A DNA stretch of 9,888 nucleotides from Nitrososphaerota archaeon (GCA_027886785.1 JAPCJV010000034.1:1-9888), one strand, 5' to 3'. Shown: positions 1 through 7,364, counted from the first letter of the stretch. The notes: generated by a model not told the origin, from the sequence alone. Numbers and translations are program-made.

Positions 1-401
1 ATCCCCGCCGGTACAAGGGTGTAAACGTAGGAAACTAATCTGGAACCAAGAATTCTCCAAAGATCACTGCTAGTATGATGCATTATTTCACGCAGGAGGA
101 AAGAGATGTCCAATATCGCTATCAAAGAAAGAGTCTCGAGGATTATGGGCACCACTCCGAAATTTGCCGACGTCAGCACGACAGTTGCGAATGCGAACGA
201 TAGTCTGTTCACACTGATCAGGATGCTAATCCGAAAGAATGTCGCCAATCCGTCGATAAGAGCGAAAAGGACAAAGATCCAGAAAATCGATGGGAGATAA
301 ATTGCGGCGATCAGCATCGCCGCGACGACGAGGAAGAAAGAATAGACTTCTCCTATCGGAATGCGCATTCGCTGGGTATCTAGTTCCTCCAATTCCTGCA
401 T
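1..401 (-). CDS. Multi-spanning membrane protein next to DUF58, C-terminus beyond window
   Basis: The frame reads leftward from an ATG at 401-399 to the window edge without a stop, giving 133 residues of an incomplete protein. After a short acidic and polar N-terminus (MQELEELDTQ) come hydrophobic stretches at about residues 18-36, 38-56, 68-88 and 90-103, so at least three or four membrane spans are likely. The ATG lies one base after the DUF58 stop (TAGGATG), and a GGGGGA Shine-Dalgarno-like motif sits at 411-416 inside the end of DUF58, which points to translational coupling. I do not recognise a named family. Membrane proteins commonly follow DUF58 genes in MoxR/DUF58 cassettes, so a partner role is inferred from context only. 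Confidence 0.8.
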   Translation of the reverse strand, partial: MQELEELDTQRMRIPIGEVYSFFLVVAAMLIAAIYLPSIFWIFVLFALIDGLATFFRISILISVNRLSFAFATVVLTSANFGVVPIILETLSLIAILDISFLLREIMHHTSSDLWRILGSRLVSYVYTLVPAG

Positions 402-402
402 C

Positions 403-1737
403 CTAGATTTTCCCCCTAGAGAATTGGATTTGTCTTTCTTGGGCTCTGACGTTCTTGGAAAGCGCGAAATCCAGAGGCTCGTCCTTTCTCCAATCGGTAA
501 CAAGTGCTCCGGATCTGCGGAGCTGATCGAGATTCGCTCTTCTTGCGAGGAGGGCGAGCTCGATCGAGATCCTAAGCGTTCGCTGGTGTTCTTTCTCTCT
601 GCGTCGAAGCTTGGCGGGGCTAAAATCAACAGGATTTGGCGACAACACCAGGAGCTCGTACCCGGACCTGGCTATTTCGCCCGCCGCGTTGAAAGCTCCA
701 GAATCGACCAGGGGCGAGATCAGGATAACCTGCGCAAGATGCGGGTAAAAGTACTTCAGATAGCTGGGAATGTTCTCGAAAGTGAAAAATCCTCCCGCGC
801 GCAATTTGATCAGACTGAGTACAATTCTATTGTACTGTCTTCTTCCGTATCCGGGAGGGATGCGTTCGCTGTCCAATCCTATGGTAACCAGACCGACTCG
901 GTTCCTGTCTCGCAGCAACTTGTCGGTGACAGAGATCCCCGCGCGGATCGAGTGATTGATGAGCGAGTCTGTTTTGTTGGATAGATCTGACGCCGGCCTC
1001 GCGTCGACAATGACGATCGTGTCTGCGCCGAGCTCAGCGGACTGCTCGTTCAGGAGAAGCTCCTCGTCCGGCCTTTTCGCGGAAGCCCTCCAGTTTATTC
1101 TACGATAGGAATCCCCGGGGATATACTGGCGAATGCTGTAATTGTCCATCCCCGGTCCAACCTTCCTTGCGACAATCTCTCCTGGCCATGGTTTTGTTTT
1201 TCTGGGTCGAATCTTGAAGTGGGTGAGTCGCTCTGAAGCCTTGGGGAGCACTACCAGAGTTGAAGAAGCTTGATTATCAATTACCTGTTCGATCCGGGTT
1301 TTCCCAGCCGAATCAGAGCAACTTACTTGAATTGGGCCCAAAGAAAATACACCAAAAGCGCCGCCCTTAATCAAGTAGAATTCGTCTCTTACTTCCCCGA
1401 TCTTCAAGGGAAAGCTAAACCAGGGAGTGCCGGTTCTGAGCTCAAAGGGAACAGAGTCCGAAATAGTTACGAGCGCGATCGGAGCTTTTCCTATGTTTGT
1501 TACCTGCAGTCTGACCTTCGAATAGTCGCCTTGAAGAAGCTGAGCTTTTTCAATGGTTCTTACGACATAGACTTGCCCTATACTACGTTTTTGAATTGCA
1601 AAAAGACCTAGCAAGAGCACAATGGGGGCGCTCGCGAAGATTAGATCACTTCTAAGAAATACTCCGAGTACGAAAGTTATGCATGCAAAAGAAGCTAGGA
1701 GTCCGACTTTAGGGGGGATGCCCTTTCGAGAAAACAA
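403..1737 (-). CDS. DUF58 domain-containing membrane-anchored protein
   Basis: This 444-residue protein carries the DUF58 signature: PGDSYRRINWRASAKRP at residues 207-223, followed by acidic residues and the strand TIVIVDARPAS at 240-250. Two hydrophobic segments at about 12-28 and 32-47 anchor the N-terminus. Residues about 55-165 look like a beta-rich, Ig-like region. DUF58 proteins are usually partners of MoxR-type AAA ATPases and have a von Willebrand A-like fold. Here the MIDAS-like motif is degenerate: D245 is present, but the DxSxS serines are R247 and A249. The start is taken as TTG at 1737 because an in-frame TAA (the stop of the TetR gene) lies seven codons upstream and no ATG occurs in the first 50 codons. 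It lies 21 bases after the TetR gene and is probably co-transcribed. Its biochemical role is unknown. Confidence 0.9.
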   Translation of the reverse strand: MFSRKGIPPKVGLLASFACITFVLGVFLRSDLIFASAPIVLLLGLFAIQKRSIGQVYVVRTIEKAQLLQGDYSKVRLQVTNIGKAPIALVTISDSVPFELRTGTPWFSFPLKIGEVRDEFYLIKGGAFGVFSLGPIQVSCSDSAGKTRIEQVIDNQASSTLVVLPKASERLTHFKIRPRKTKPWPGEIVARKVGPGMDNYSIRQYIPGDSYRRINWRASAKRPDEELLLNEQSAELGADTIVIVDARPASDLSNKTDSLINHSIRAGISVTDKLLRDRNRVGLVTIGLDSERIPPGYGRRQYNRIVLSLIKLRAGGFFTFENIPSYLKYFYPHLAQVILISPLVDSGAFNAAGEIARSGYELLVLSPNPVDFSPAKLRRREKEHQRTLRISIELALLARRANLDQLRRSGALVTDWRKDEPLDFALSKNVRAQERQIQFSRGKI

Positions 1738-1758
1738 GGGGAATCGGAAATGGAACGA

Positions 1759-2358
1759 TTATTTTCTGACTAGGACGCCGGTCAGGAGGACCCTCATCAT
1801 CGCGTTCCATGTTTTTAGCGCCTCAGCTTTCTCGTTGTTAACCACAATGCTCGCAGCGATCCCATCGTAGATTGCAATCAGACCCTTCGCCAACAGGCGG
1901 CTGTCCACATCAGATCGGATCAGTCTTTTACTCTTAAGATCGTTCAGAAATTTCATGATCGTATCGATCGATCTTTCATAAATCTCGCGGAGTGCAATTC
2001 TGATTTCTTTATTTCTGGAAGCTTCAGTCAGCGTTTCAAACAATAATCCTTGATTGAAAAACCGGTTTTCCTCCAGCATCCGCGTAAAAAATTTCTCAGA
2101 TCCAGAAAGGAGATCGCCGCCCGAAAATGTTTCATTCAAAATTTCTCCAAACTGATTTTGTCCAGACTTGCAGATTTCGGTGAAGAGCTGTTCTTTGCTG
2201 TCAAAGTACAGGTAGAGCGCCCCCTTGCTGATCCCGATCTCTTTTGCGATGTCATCCATTGTTGTTTCGTGATATCCTTTGGAGGAAAAGGCCTCAAGGG
2301 CTCCCTGAACTATTCTATCCCTTGCCTCTTCCTTGTAGCTGGGTACAACTTTTGGCAA
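1759..2358 (-). CDS. TetR-family transcriptional regulator
   Basis: This is a 199-residue TetR/AcrR repressor. Residues about 10-57 form the DNA-binding domain: a helix with AFSSKGY, then TTMDDIAKEIGISKGALYLYF, in which SKGALYLYF (44-52) is the recognition-helix signature. Residues 60-199 form the helical ligand and dimer domain, which is too variable to predict a ligand. The start is TTG at 2358, giving MPKVVPSYKEEAR. No ATG, GTG or TTG lies between the upstream in-frame stop and this codon. It is divergent from the MMPL-type transporter, with 108 bases between them holding two operator-like repeats, so repression of the transporter and possibly of itself is inferred. It runs into DUF58 21 bases downstream, an unusual partner. 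Confidence 0.93.
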   Translation of the reverse strand: MPKVVPSYKEEARDRIVQGALEAFSSKGYHETTMDDIAKEIGISKGALYLYFDSKEQLFTEICKSGQNQFGEILNETFSGGDLLSGSEKFFTRMLEENRFFNQGLLFETLTEASRNKEIRIALREIYERSIDTIMKFLNDLKSKRLIRSDVDSRLLAKGLIAIYDGIAASIVVNNEKAEALKTWNAMMRVLLTGVLVRK

Positions 2359-2386
2359 CTTGTTTTTTAGTAATCTGAGTGACTTG

Positions 2387-2394
2387 CTATTTAG
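2387..2394 (-). promoter_or_regulatory. Putative TATA box for the TetR gene
   Basis: On the minus strand this reads CTAAATAG. Its centre is about 32 bases before the TTG at 2358, so initiation some 26 bases downstream would leave a leader of only about 6 bases. That fits archaeal leaderless or near-leaderless transcription, and no Shine-Dalgarno motif is present. Confidence 0.4.
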
Positions 2395-2399
2395 TTTTG

Positions 2400-2441
2400 T
2401 GACTGACCAGTTAGTTTAAATGATGACCAACCAGTCAGTTT
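2400..2441. promoter_or_regulatory. Tandem operator-like repeats between the TetR and transporter genes
   Basis: Two 18-base copies lie at 2400-2417 and 2424-2441, a 24-base period, and match at 15 of 18 positions. The shared core is ACCAGTYAGTTT. The first copy holds an imperfect palindrome, ACTGACCAGTTAGT (2402-2415, 5 of 7 pairs), close to the ACTGAC/GTCAGT half-sites typical of TetR operators. The second is less symmetric (4 of 7 pairs). The first copy abuts the transporter TATA box and the second lies between that box and the expected start site, so a bound TetR dimer could block TBP/TFB or polymerase. Binding is inferred from position and form. Confidence 0.65.
2415..2421 (+). promoter_or_regulatory. 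Putative TATA box of the MMPL-type transporter gene
   Basis: TTTAAAT is centred at 2418. Initiation is expected near 2445, giving a leader of about 22 bases before the TTG at 2467. A weak GGGTG at 2451-2455 may act as a ribosome site. The box overlaps the edge of the first operator-like repeat. Confidence 0.5.
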
Positions 2442-2466
2442 GGAATAATCGGGTGCCGCATCTGAA

Positions 2467-5409
2467 TTGAAAGCAAACTCCAAGCCCAGCATTTTCGAGA
2501 AACTCGGCCGATCTACGGTGAAACGGCGATACGTGATCTTGGTGCTTTGGATAGTGGTCATGGTGTTAATTCTCTTTGTGTCCCAACGAGCTGGCAGTGT
2601 AACATCCCAGCAGCAGGGGAGTTCATCGGGGAATGCGCTGGAATCGACGGTTGCAAGTAACATCATCAGCGCACAGTTTCAACACAACGTCCCCAACAGT
2701 TCGCTAATCATCGTAATCCAGACGGATAATGCATCCTCCCCCAAAACACAGAACTTTGTTTCGTCATTGATCTCAGAGCTCAAAGCAAATTCTTCGATAC
2801 AGGAGCTCACAAATGCAACGAGCGCCTATTCCGTTTTGAGCCCGATCCTTAACCAGACGAATAAATTCGTTAATAATGCGTTGACGAATGCAAACAAAAC
2901 TGAAAATCTTCTGTATGGAGTACCGGCCCTGTACCTGGGAATTTGGTCCGGCGCGTACAACCAAACTCACGTGATCGGGACATCCAACACAATAGCGTAC
3001 AATCAGACTTCAAAAGATCTTTCCAACGCGAATTCCACCGCGTTCCAGTTGTATACATCTCACGTGCTAGACGGATTCAACAAATCTTGGTCCCAGAGTT
3101 TTACCCAGCAAACGACATCCAACCTCACTTTTGGCGAAAGAGCTTCGTATGCCGAAAATCAGTCAAGCGAAGAATATGTCAGCCACTTCGTAGCTACTTC
3201 GGCGAAGAGCTTTACCCTTTCGCTAATCCACTCAGTACCCTTTTCGAGCTATCTGAAGGATCCTCCAGCCGATCGAGCTCTTCGGAATTTTGCCATCAAT
3301 TATGTATCGAATTCCTCGGGCTTTTCACAGCCCCTTGTGAACTCTACTTATCTAAGTGGCGTGGGTTTCACTCAGACTTCTCTCTCCAGCGCCGTCGGAA
3401 ATCTCATCTGGAACCCCGACAGGTACACGGCGGGTCCTGAAATCAAGTCCTTGATTTCATCTCTCATTGACCCCTCGAAGAAAACAACATTGGTCGCTCT
3501 TTCTCTTGACGTGTCCTCCAATGCGAACGTGCTCGCGATCAGATCCATCGTCCATTCAGCTGTAAAAACCGCCGGGCCTTCTGATGGAGTCCAATCTGCC
3601 TGGGTCACAGGCAGCGATGCCCTAAATTACGATTCGAACATTTCAACCAACCAGGATTTGAACATCATCCTACCTGTGACAATTGTATTGCTCCTGGTCG
3701 CTACCGCGATCTTTTTCAGATCTGTTTTAACTCCTTTCATCACCCTGGGAACGATTGGAGTTGCGCTCGCGGTCTCTCAGATTTTCATCATACTAGTCGG
3801 GATTTACGTAAACAAGGTTGACTTTACCATTCCCACGATTTTGATCAGTATCATCATCGGGGTAGGAACGGATTACAGCGTATTCATCCTCGCGAGATAC
3901 CGGGAAGAAAGGGTCAATGGCCTCACTGTGTCGGACGCTCTCATAAAGTCGGTCACCTGGGCGGGACAGAGTATCGCCACGAGCGGTGCTACCGTAATTA
4001 TTGCCTTTCTCTCACTTGCCTTCTCAAGCGTTGTGTATCTTCAAACTATGGGAATAATCGTTGGATTGGGGGTTCTGGTCGCCCTCGGCGTCGCGCTGAC
4101 GTTAGTGCCAGCAATTGTTGCGATTGTCGGAGCTAGGACTTTCTGGCCGATTTCCGGTAGGAGGTTTGCTTCGTATTCCGTTTCGGCCTTGAAGAAGTTG
4201 CAAACGAGGAAAGGGTATTTTTCTAGAAGCGGCTCGCTGGCGGTGAAACAGGCTCGTGTCCTGATCTTGGTAGCTTTCCTGGTGTCCGTCCCCGCGTTGT
4301 ATGTCTATGCAAATACCACGCCGACGTACGACTTTCTCTCTGGGCAACCTACAAACCTCGAATCAATCCAAGCTTCCAATTATCTCACGACCGCCTTCGG
4401 GGGCGGCCGGCTATTTCCCTCATACGTAGTCGTAACTTTCGATCAGAAGCTATGGAATGGTTCCCAGTTCAATCAACAGGAAATGAATACGCTCCAAAAC
4501 ATTTCGTCATACTTGAGATCCATCTCTGACGTGCAAAATGTGACCTCCCCTCCAGCTCCCTACGGGCAGACCGTACAATATTCTACTTTGAGCTTTGCAT
4601 CCTTCAAAGATAATCAGACGATTTCTTCCATTTTGTCAAATATTGGCAAGGATAACAAGACTGCCCTAATTAATGTAAATCTCAGAATAAATCCGTACAC
4701 AACACAAGCCATTACCGACGCATCTAATATCCGATCGTATCTTCACAAGAATTACGACACCGCACCCGGCGTTACGGGCGTCTATCTTGGGGGGGCCTCG
4801 GGATCCATCCTGGACACTAAACACACCGTTGACAACCAGTTCAGCTCGATTCTCCCCATTGTCGTTGTAGGAGTGGCAATCGTTCTCATCTTGGTTCTGG
4901 GATCGATTGTTCTTCCGCTCTTTGCGATTTTATCCGTCCTCATGAGCATCGTGTGGACCCTGGCGGTGACAAAATTCGTATTCCAGACTTTCTTCAACTA
5001 CGGGATTCTCTTCATCACGCCAATGTTTCTTTTTGTGACCCTCCTCGGTCTCGGTATGGACTATAACATATTCATCCTCACGAGAATTCGGGAAGAAGCC
5101 GGTAAAGGGCAGACCCTGAAAGATTCCATAATCCACTCGATCGAACAAACAGGAGGAATAATCACCGCTGCTGCAATCATCCTGGCGGGTTCAATAGGGG
5201 CGTTGATGCTTTCGGGAGACCTCCTTCTGAAAGAGTTAGGCTTCGCCTTTGCGTTTTGCATACTGATCGATGCCTTGGTCGTCAGGACGTACCTCGTCCC
5301 CGCGGTCATGTCAACCCTCGGAAGATGGAACTGGTACAACCCGACGAGATGGAAGAGAATTGATCTAGATCCAGTTTACAAAAAAGCCAACCCTCCAAAC
5401 AGTAAGTAA
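2467..5409 (+). CDS. MMPL/RND-superfamily transporter
   Basis: This 980-residue protein has the two-fold RND layout. TM1 (22-39) leads to a large outer domain (40-396), then TM2-TM6 (about 401-554). A second half follows with TM7 (598-615), outer domain 616-795 and TM8-TM12 (about 795-950). The proton-relay motif is present in both halves: GVGTDYSVF with D469/Y470 in TM4 and GLGMDYNIF with D865/Y866 in TM10, as in MmpL-type pumps. MMPL proteins export lipids or hydrophobic compounds using the proton gradient; the substrate here is unknown. The two outer domains hold 21 N-x-S/T sequons, consistent with heavy archaeal N-glycosylation. The start is TTG at 2467, because an in-frame TAA lies at 2446 and the next methionine is inside TM1. 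The divergent TetR gene is its likely repressor. Confidence 0.93.
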   Translation: MKANSKPSIFEKLGRSTVKRRYVILVLWIVVMVLILFVSQRAGSVTSQQQGSSSGNALESTVASNIISAQFQHNVPNSSLIIVIQTDNASSPKTQNFVSSLISELKANSSIQELTNATSAYSVLSPILNQTNKFVNNALTNANKTENLLYGVPALYLGIWSGAYNQTHVIGTSNTIAYNQTSKDLSNANSTAFQLYTSHVLDGFNKSWSQSFTQQTTSNLTFGERASYAENQSSEEYVSHFVATSAKSFTLSLIHSVPFSSYLKDPPADRALRNFAINYVSNSSGFSQPLVNSTYLSGVGFTQTSLSSAVGNLIWNPDRYTAGPEIKSLISSLIDPSKKTTLVALSLDVSSNANVLAIRSIVHSAVKTAGPSDGVQSAWVTGSDALNYDSNISTNQDLNIILPVTIVLLLVATAIFFRSVLTPFITLGTIGVALAVSQIFIILVGIYVNKVDFTIPTILISIIIGVGTDYSVFILARYREERVNGLTVSDALIKSVTWAGQSIATSGATVIIAFLSLAFSSVVYLQTMGIIVGLGVLVALGVALTLVPAIVAIVGARTFWPISGRRFASYSVSALKKLQTRKGYFSRSGSLAVKQARVLILVAFLVSVPALYVYANTTPTYDFLSGQPTNLESIQASNYLTTAFGGGRLFPSYVVVTFDQKLWNGSQFNQQEMNTLQNISSYLRSISDVQNVTSPPAPYGQTVQYSTLSFASFKDNQTISSILSNIGKDNKTALINVNLRINPYTTQAITDASNIRSYLHKNYDTAPGVTGVYLGGASGSILDTKHTVDNQFSSILPIVVVGVAIVLILVLGSIVLPLFAILSVLMSIVWTLAVTKFVFQTFFNYGILFITPMFLFVTLLGLGMDYNIFILTRIREEAGKGQTLKDSIIHSIEQTGGIITAAAIILAGSIGALMLSGDLLLKELGFAFAFCILIDALVVRTYLVPAVMSTLGRWNWYNPTRWKRIDLDPVYKKANPPNSK

Positions 5410-5419
5410 TTCGTCGGAC

Positions 5420-5454
5420 TTCCGGCGCTAGACGCCGGAAAATCCATTCTTTTT
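5420..5454. terminator. Hairpin plus T-tract between convergent genes
   Basis: A perfect 8-bp stem, TTCCGGCG (5420-5427) with CGCCGGAA (5433-5440), closes a 5-base loop (CTAGA). A CTTTTT tract follows at 5449-5454. It starts 11 bases after the transporter stop and lies in the 68-base gap to the oppositely reading gene. The T-tract serves the plus strand; the stem could also affect minus-strand 3' ends. Archaea often terminate at T-tracts alone, so the hairpin's role is uncertain. Confidence 0.6.
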
Positions 5455-5477
5455 ACAGCTTTGAAATACCTGGGAAA

Positions 5478-6122
5478 TTATGAAACGTATTTTTCCATTA
5501 CAGAATCTAGTAATTTGTTTTGGGATTCCAGCGATGTAATAGCAGCTTCCAGCGAAATTTCGTGATTCGCCGCAGCGATATTTTCCAGCATGCTCCTCCA
5601 GATCGCTGCGTGCCTTACATCCACGATTTCATGTTCTAGGAAATATTCTAGAGCATCGGAGCTTTCCAATCCGTAGAATTCCTTCAAGCCGCGAATCTTT
5701 GTTGACGAGATTTTTGGGAGGTCTCGTTCGTACGCGTACATTGCAGCGATCCCGGCTTCGAAAGAAGTTTTGGAAAGATTCTTCATTTGACTAACGGCTA
5801 GATTGGTTCCTCGCAAGCCAGAATATGCAACAAGTTCATCATTAGAAATGCCCAGAGAGCTCGCAAATCTTGTCCACAGACCAATATGTTCGCTTTCCTC
5901 TCGTAGATTCTCATTCAATTTTCCATTGACCGCACGGCTGGATTTTTCCTGAATACTCTTGACCATTTCCGGAACCGCTTTTACAAGCTGAAAGTACTCT
6001 AAGGAATATCCAGATAGATGATCTCGTGTCAACTTCCCCTGTGACCACATCTCGTAAAACGGATGCTTGAGGAGGCTTCTACGCTCGATCTCTTCGTCGA
6101 TCTGTAGGATCAGAGAATTCAT
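5478..6122 (-). CDS. TenA/PqqC-like haem-oxygenase-fold protein of the CADD type (candidate dimetal oxygenase)
   Basis: Family features are HPFYEMWSQGKLT near the N-terminus, REESEH, MYAYERDLP, KIRGLKEFYG and HEIVDVRHAAIW. Numbered from an upstream GTG (6137), candidate metal ligands are E76 or E80, H84, E137, H169, D173 and H176. Y28 and K147 match positions I recall as the sacrificial Tyr and Lys of chlamydial CADD, which makes p-aminobenzoate from its own tyrosine. That function is a hypothesis; many relatives are annotated only as PqqC-like or iron-containing redox enzymes. The ATG at 6122 is preferred (214 residues) because GAGGTGA at 6134-6140 is a strong ribosome site 11 bases upstream. 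The GTG at 6137 (219 residues) lies inside that motif. It is the last gene after peroxiredoxin and DsbA-like genes, 41 bases after the latter, and is probably cytoplasmic. Confidence 0.85.
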   Translation of the reverse strand: MNSLILQIDEEIERRSLLKHPFYEMWSQGKLTRDHLSGYSLEYFQLVKAVPEMVKSIQEKSSRAVNGKLNENLREESEHIGLWTRFASSLGISNDELVAYSGLRGTNLAVSQMKNLSKTSFEAGIAAMYAYERDLPKISSTKIRGLKEFYGLESSDALEYFLEHEIVDVRHAAIWRSMLENIAAANHEISLEAAITSLESQNKLLDSVMEKYVS

Positions 6123-6133
6123 TCTGTTCGACT

Positions 6134-6140
6134 TCACCTC
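6134..6140 (-). promoter_or_regulatory. Ribosome binding site that decides the start of the CADD-like gene
   Basis: The minus strand reads GAGGTGA, a close complement of the archaeal 16S rRNA 3' end, with 11 bases before the ATG at 6122. It overlaps the alternative GTG at 6137, which has no ribosome site of its own. Confidence 0.6.
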
Positions 6141-6163
6141 AGACGCAGGATAGAAAAAATTTG

Positions 6164-6775
6164 CTAGCCGCGGCGAGTTTGTCTTGGGGCTCTTGCCACA
6201 ACCATTTTCTTTTCTGCGGGTTTCTTGCGGCCCATAGCAAGCTCGATTGCCTCGACTAAGACCTCATATTCATAGTCGTCATTATGTCTCAGGTCGTTTA
6301 TGAAAAAGGTCGGCGTCCCATTAACCCCACTTCTGATTCCGCTCATGAAATCTTCTTTTATTCTTGGAGTGTAGGCACGTGACCCAACTTCTTCCCTGAT
6401 TCTGCTTCCATTCAGGCCCAAAGTTTTCTCCGCATATCCTACAAAATAATCGAAGTTCGAAAGATATCTCTGATTCTCGTAGATGTGGTCATGCATTTCC
6501 CAAAACTTTCCCTGGGCTGCGGCTGCTTCCGCTATCTCAGCTCCGGTCTCGGCAAAAGGATGGACTTCTGTAAGTGGAAAATTCCTGAAGACAAACCTGA
6601 GGTCGTCCCCAAATTTTTGTTGCACTTTCTTGATTATTGGATAAGCCTCACCGCAAAAAGGACATTGGTAGTCACCATATTCGAGTAATGTAACCTTCCA
6701 AGAGGCGGAGCCTTGAATGTGATCTCTCTTCTCGCCGACGGGGAGCCTCAGTTTAGGTACATCATCTGAACTCAA
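6164..6775 (-). CDS. DsbA-family thioredoxin-like oxidoreductase, cytoplasmic type
   Basis: This 203-residue protein has the thioredoxin-fold active site YQCPFC (C38, C41) and the cis-proline segment NGTPTFFIN with P155. The helical insertion includes HPFAETGAEIAEAA and FWEMHDHIYENQ, as in DsbA/Thioredoxin_4 proteins. No signal peptide or membrane segment precedes the domain, so it should act in the cytoplasm as a thiol-disulfide exchanger. It ends in a basic tail of about 20 residues (KKPAEKK, RQTRRG). The TTG start at 6775 overlaps the peroxiredoxin TGA stop by four bases (TTGA), and GGAGG at 6786-6790 lies 10 bases upstream, so translation is probably coupled. The most likely partner is the adjacent single-cysteine peroxiredoxin, which would need an outside reductant; this pairing is inferred. 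Confidence 0.92.
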   Translation of the reverse strand: MSSDDVPKLRLPVGEKRDHIQGSASWKVTLLEYGDYQCPFCGEAYPIIKKVQQKFGDDLRFVFRNFPLTEVHPFAETGAEIAEAAAAQGKFWEMHDHIYENQRYLSNFDYFVGYAEKTLGLNGSRIREEVGSRAYTPRIKEDFMSGIRSGVNGTPTFFINDLRHNDDYEYEVLVEAIELAMGRKKPAEKKMVVARAPRQTRRG

Positions 6776-7326
6776 GAGGCATGTGCCTCCACGACTTGTT
6801 TCTTCTCCGGGTACAATTTCTCCAAGGCATCCAAAATGCCATCGGCGCCCGGATTCACACCGTCTGGAGAGAGATAGCTCCAGCGAATTACTCTGTTGTG
6901 ATCTATGACAAATAGAGCACGTTCACTTTCTCCAATCTCGTGTCTGTACGCACCGTAGGTAGCTGATACCCGCCCTTTCGGTTCAAAATCTGAGAGGAGG
7001 GGCAGATGCAAATTGCGATCCTTCGCGAATGCTAGGTGACTCCAGACTCCATCCACGGAAACCCCCATGATTTCCGCATTGAATTTTTGAAATTCGGGCA
7101 GGATTTGGTTGTACAAAGATAGTTGATCAGTACACACCGGGCTCCAATCTGCCGGATAGAAAGCGAGGACTACCGGGCGTCCACGAAAGTCAGACAGCGA
7201 GACTTTTTGGTCCGGCGTGGTATTGAGGGCAAAATCGGGAGCTTTGGTACCAGGGGGGAGAATGGACTTGGGTGTTCGCTGCGACAGAGTACGTTTCTTC
7301 GTTGAAGTTTTCTTCTTACTGGGCAA
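6772..7326 (-). CDS. Peroxiredoxin (AhpC/TSA family), single-cysteine type
   Basis: This 184-residue protein has the peroxidatic motif FYPADWSPVCTDQ, matching P-x3-S/T-x2-C with C65. The fold markers are APDFAL (29-34), LSDFRGRPVVLAFYP, GVSVDGVWSHLAFAKD, PLLSDFEPKG and RALFVID with conserved R136. C65 is the only cysteine, so no resolving cysteine exists within the chain. The first 20 residues are a Lys/Arg/Thr-rich extension (SKKKTSTKKR) before the domain. It should reduce peroxides in the cytoplasm with an external thiol donor, plausibly the overlapping DsbA-like protein. The TTG start at 7326 is the only initiator-type codon after the in-frame TAA upstream; a GGAAGG motif lies about 12 bases before it. 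It is first in the leftward three-gene operon and divergent from the dehydrogenase gene. Confidence 0.93.
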   Translation of the reverse strand: MPSKKKTSTKKRTLSQRTPKSILPPGTKAPDFALNTTPDQKVSLSDFRGRPVVLAFYPADWSPVCTDQLSLYNQILPEFQKFNAEIMGVSVDGVWSHLAFAKDRNLHLPLLSDFEPKGRVSATYGAYRHEIGESERALFVIDHNRVIRWSYLSPDGVNPGADGILDALEKLYPEKKQVVEAHAS

Positions 7327-7364
7327 AACGAATTTTTTCCTTCCTTTTTCCTTTGACGAGGTGC

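Noticed and set aside
106..300. A 64-codon plus-strand open frame with a GGAGGA-like motif before its ATG.
   Set aside because: It is antisense to the membrane protein whose minus-strand frame is hydrophobic, coupled to DUF58 and runs open to the edge. The plus frame has no recognisable domain.
361..984. A 207-codon plus-strand open frame.
   Set aside because: It lies wholly opposite the C-terminal part of DUF58 and the adjoining gene start, and its translation resembles no known protein.
2943..3440. A 165-codon plus-strand frame inside the transporter.
   Set aside because: It overlaps the first ectodomain of the transporter in another frame and is Arg/Ser rich without domain features.
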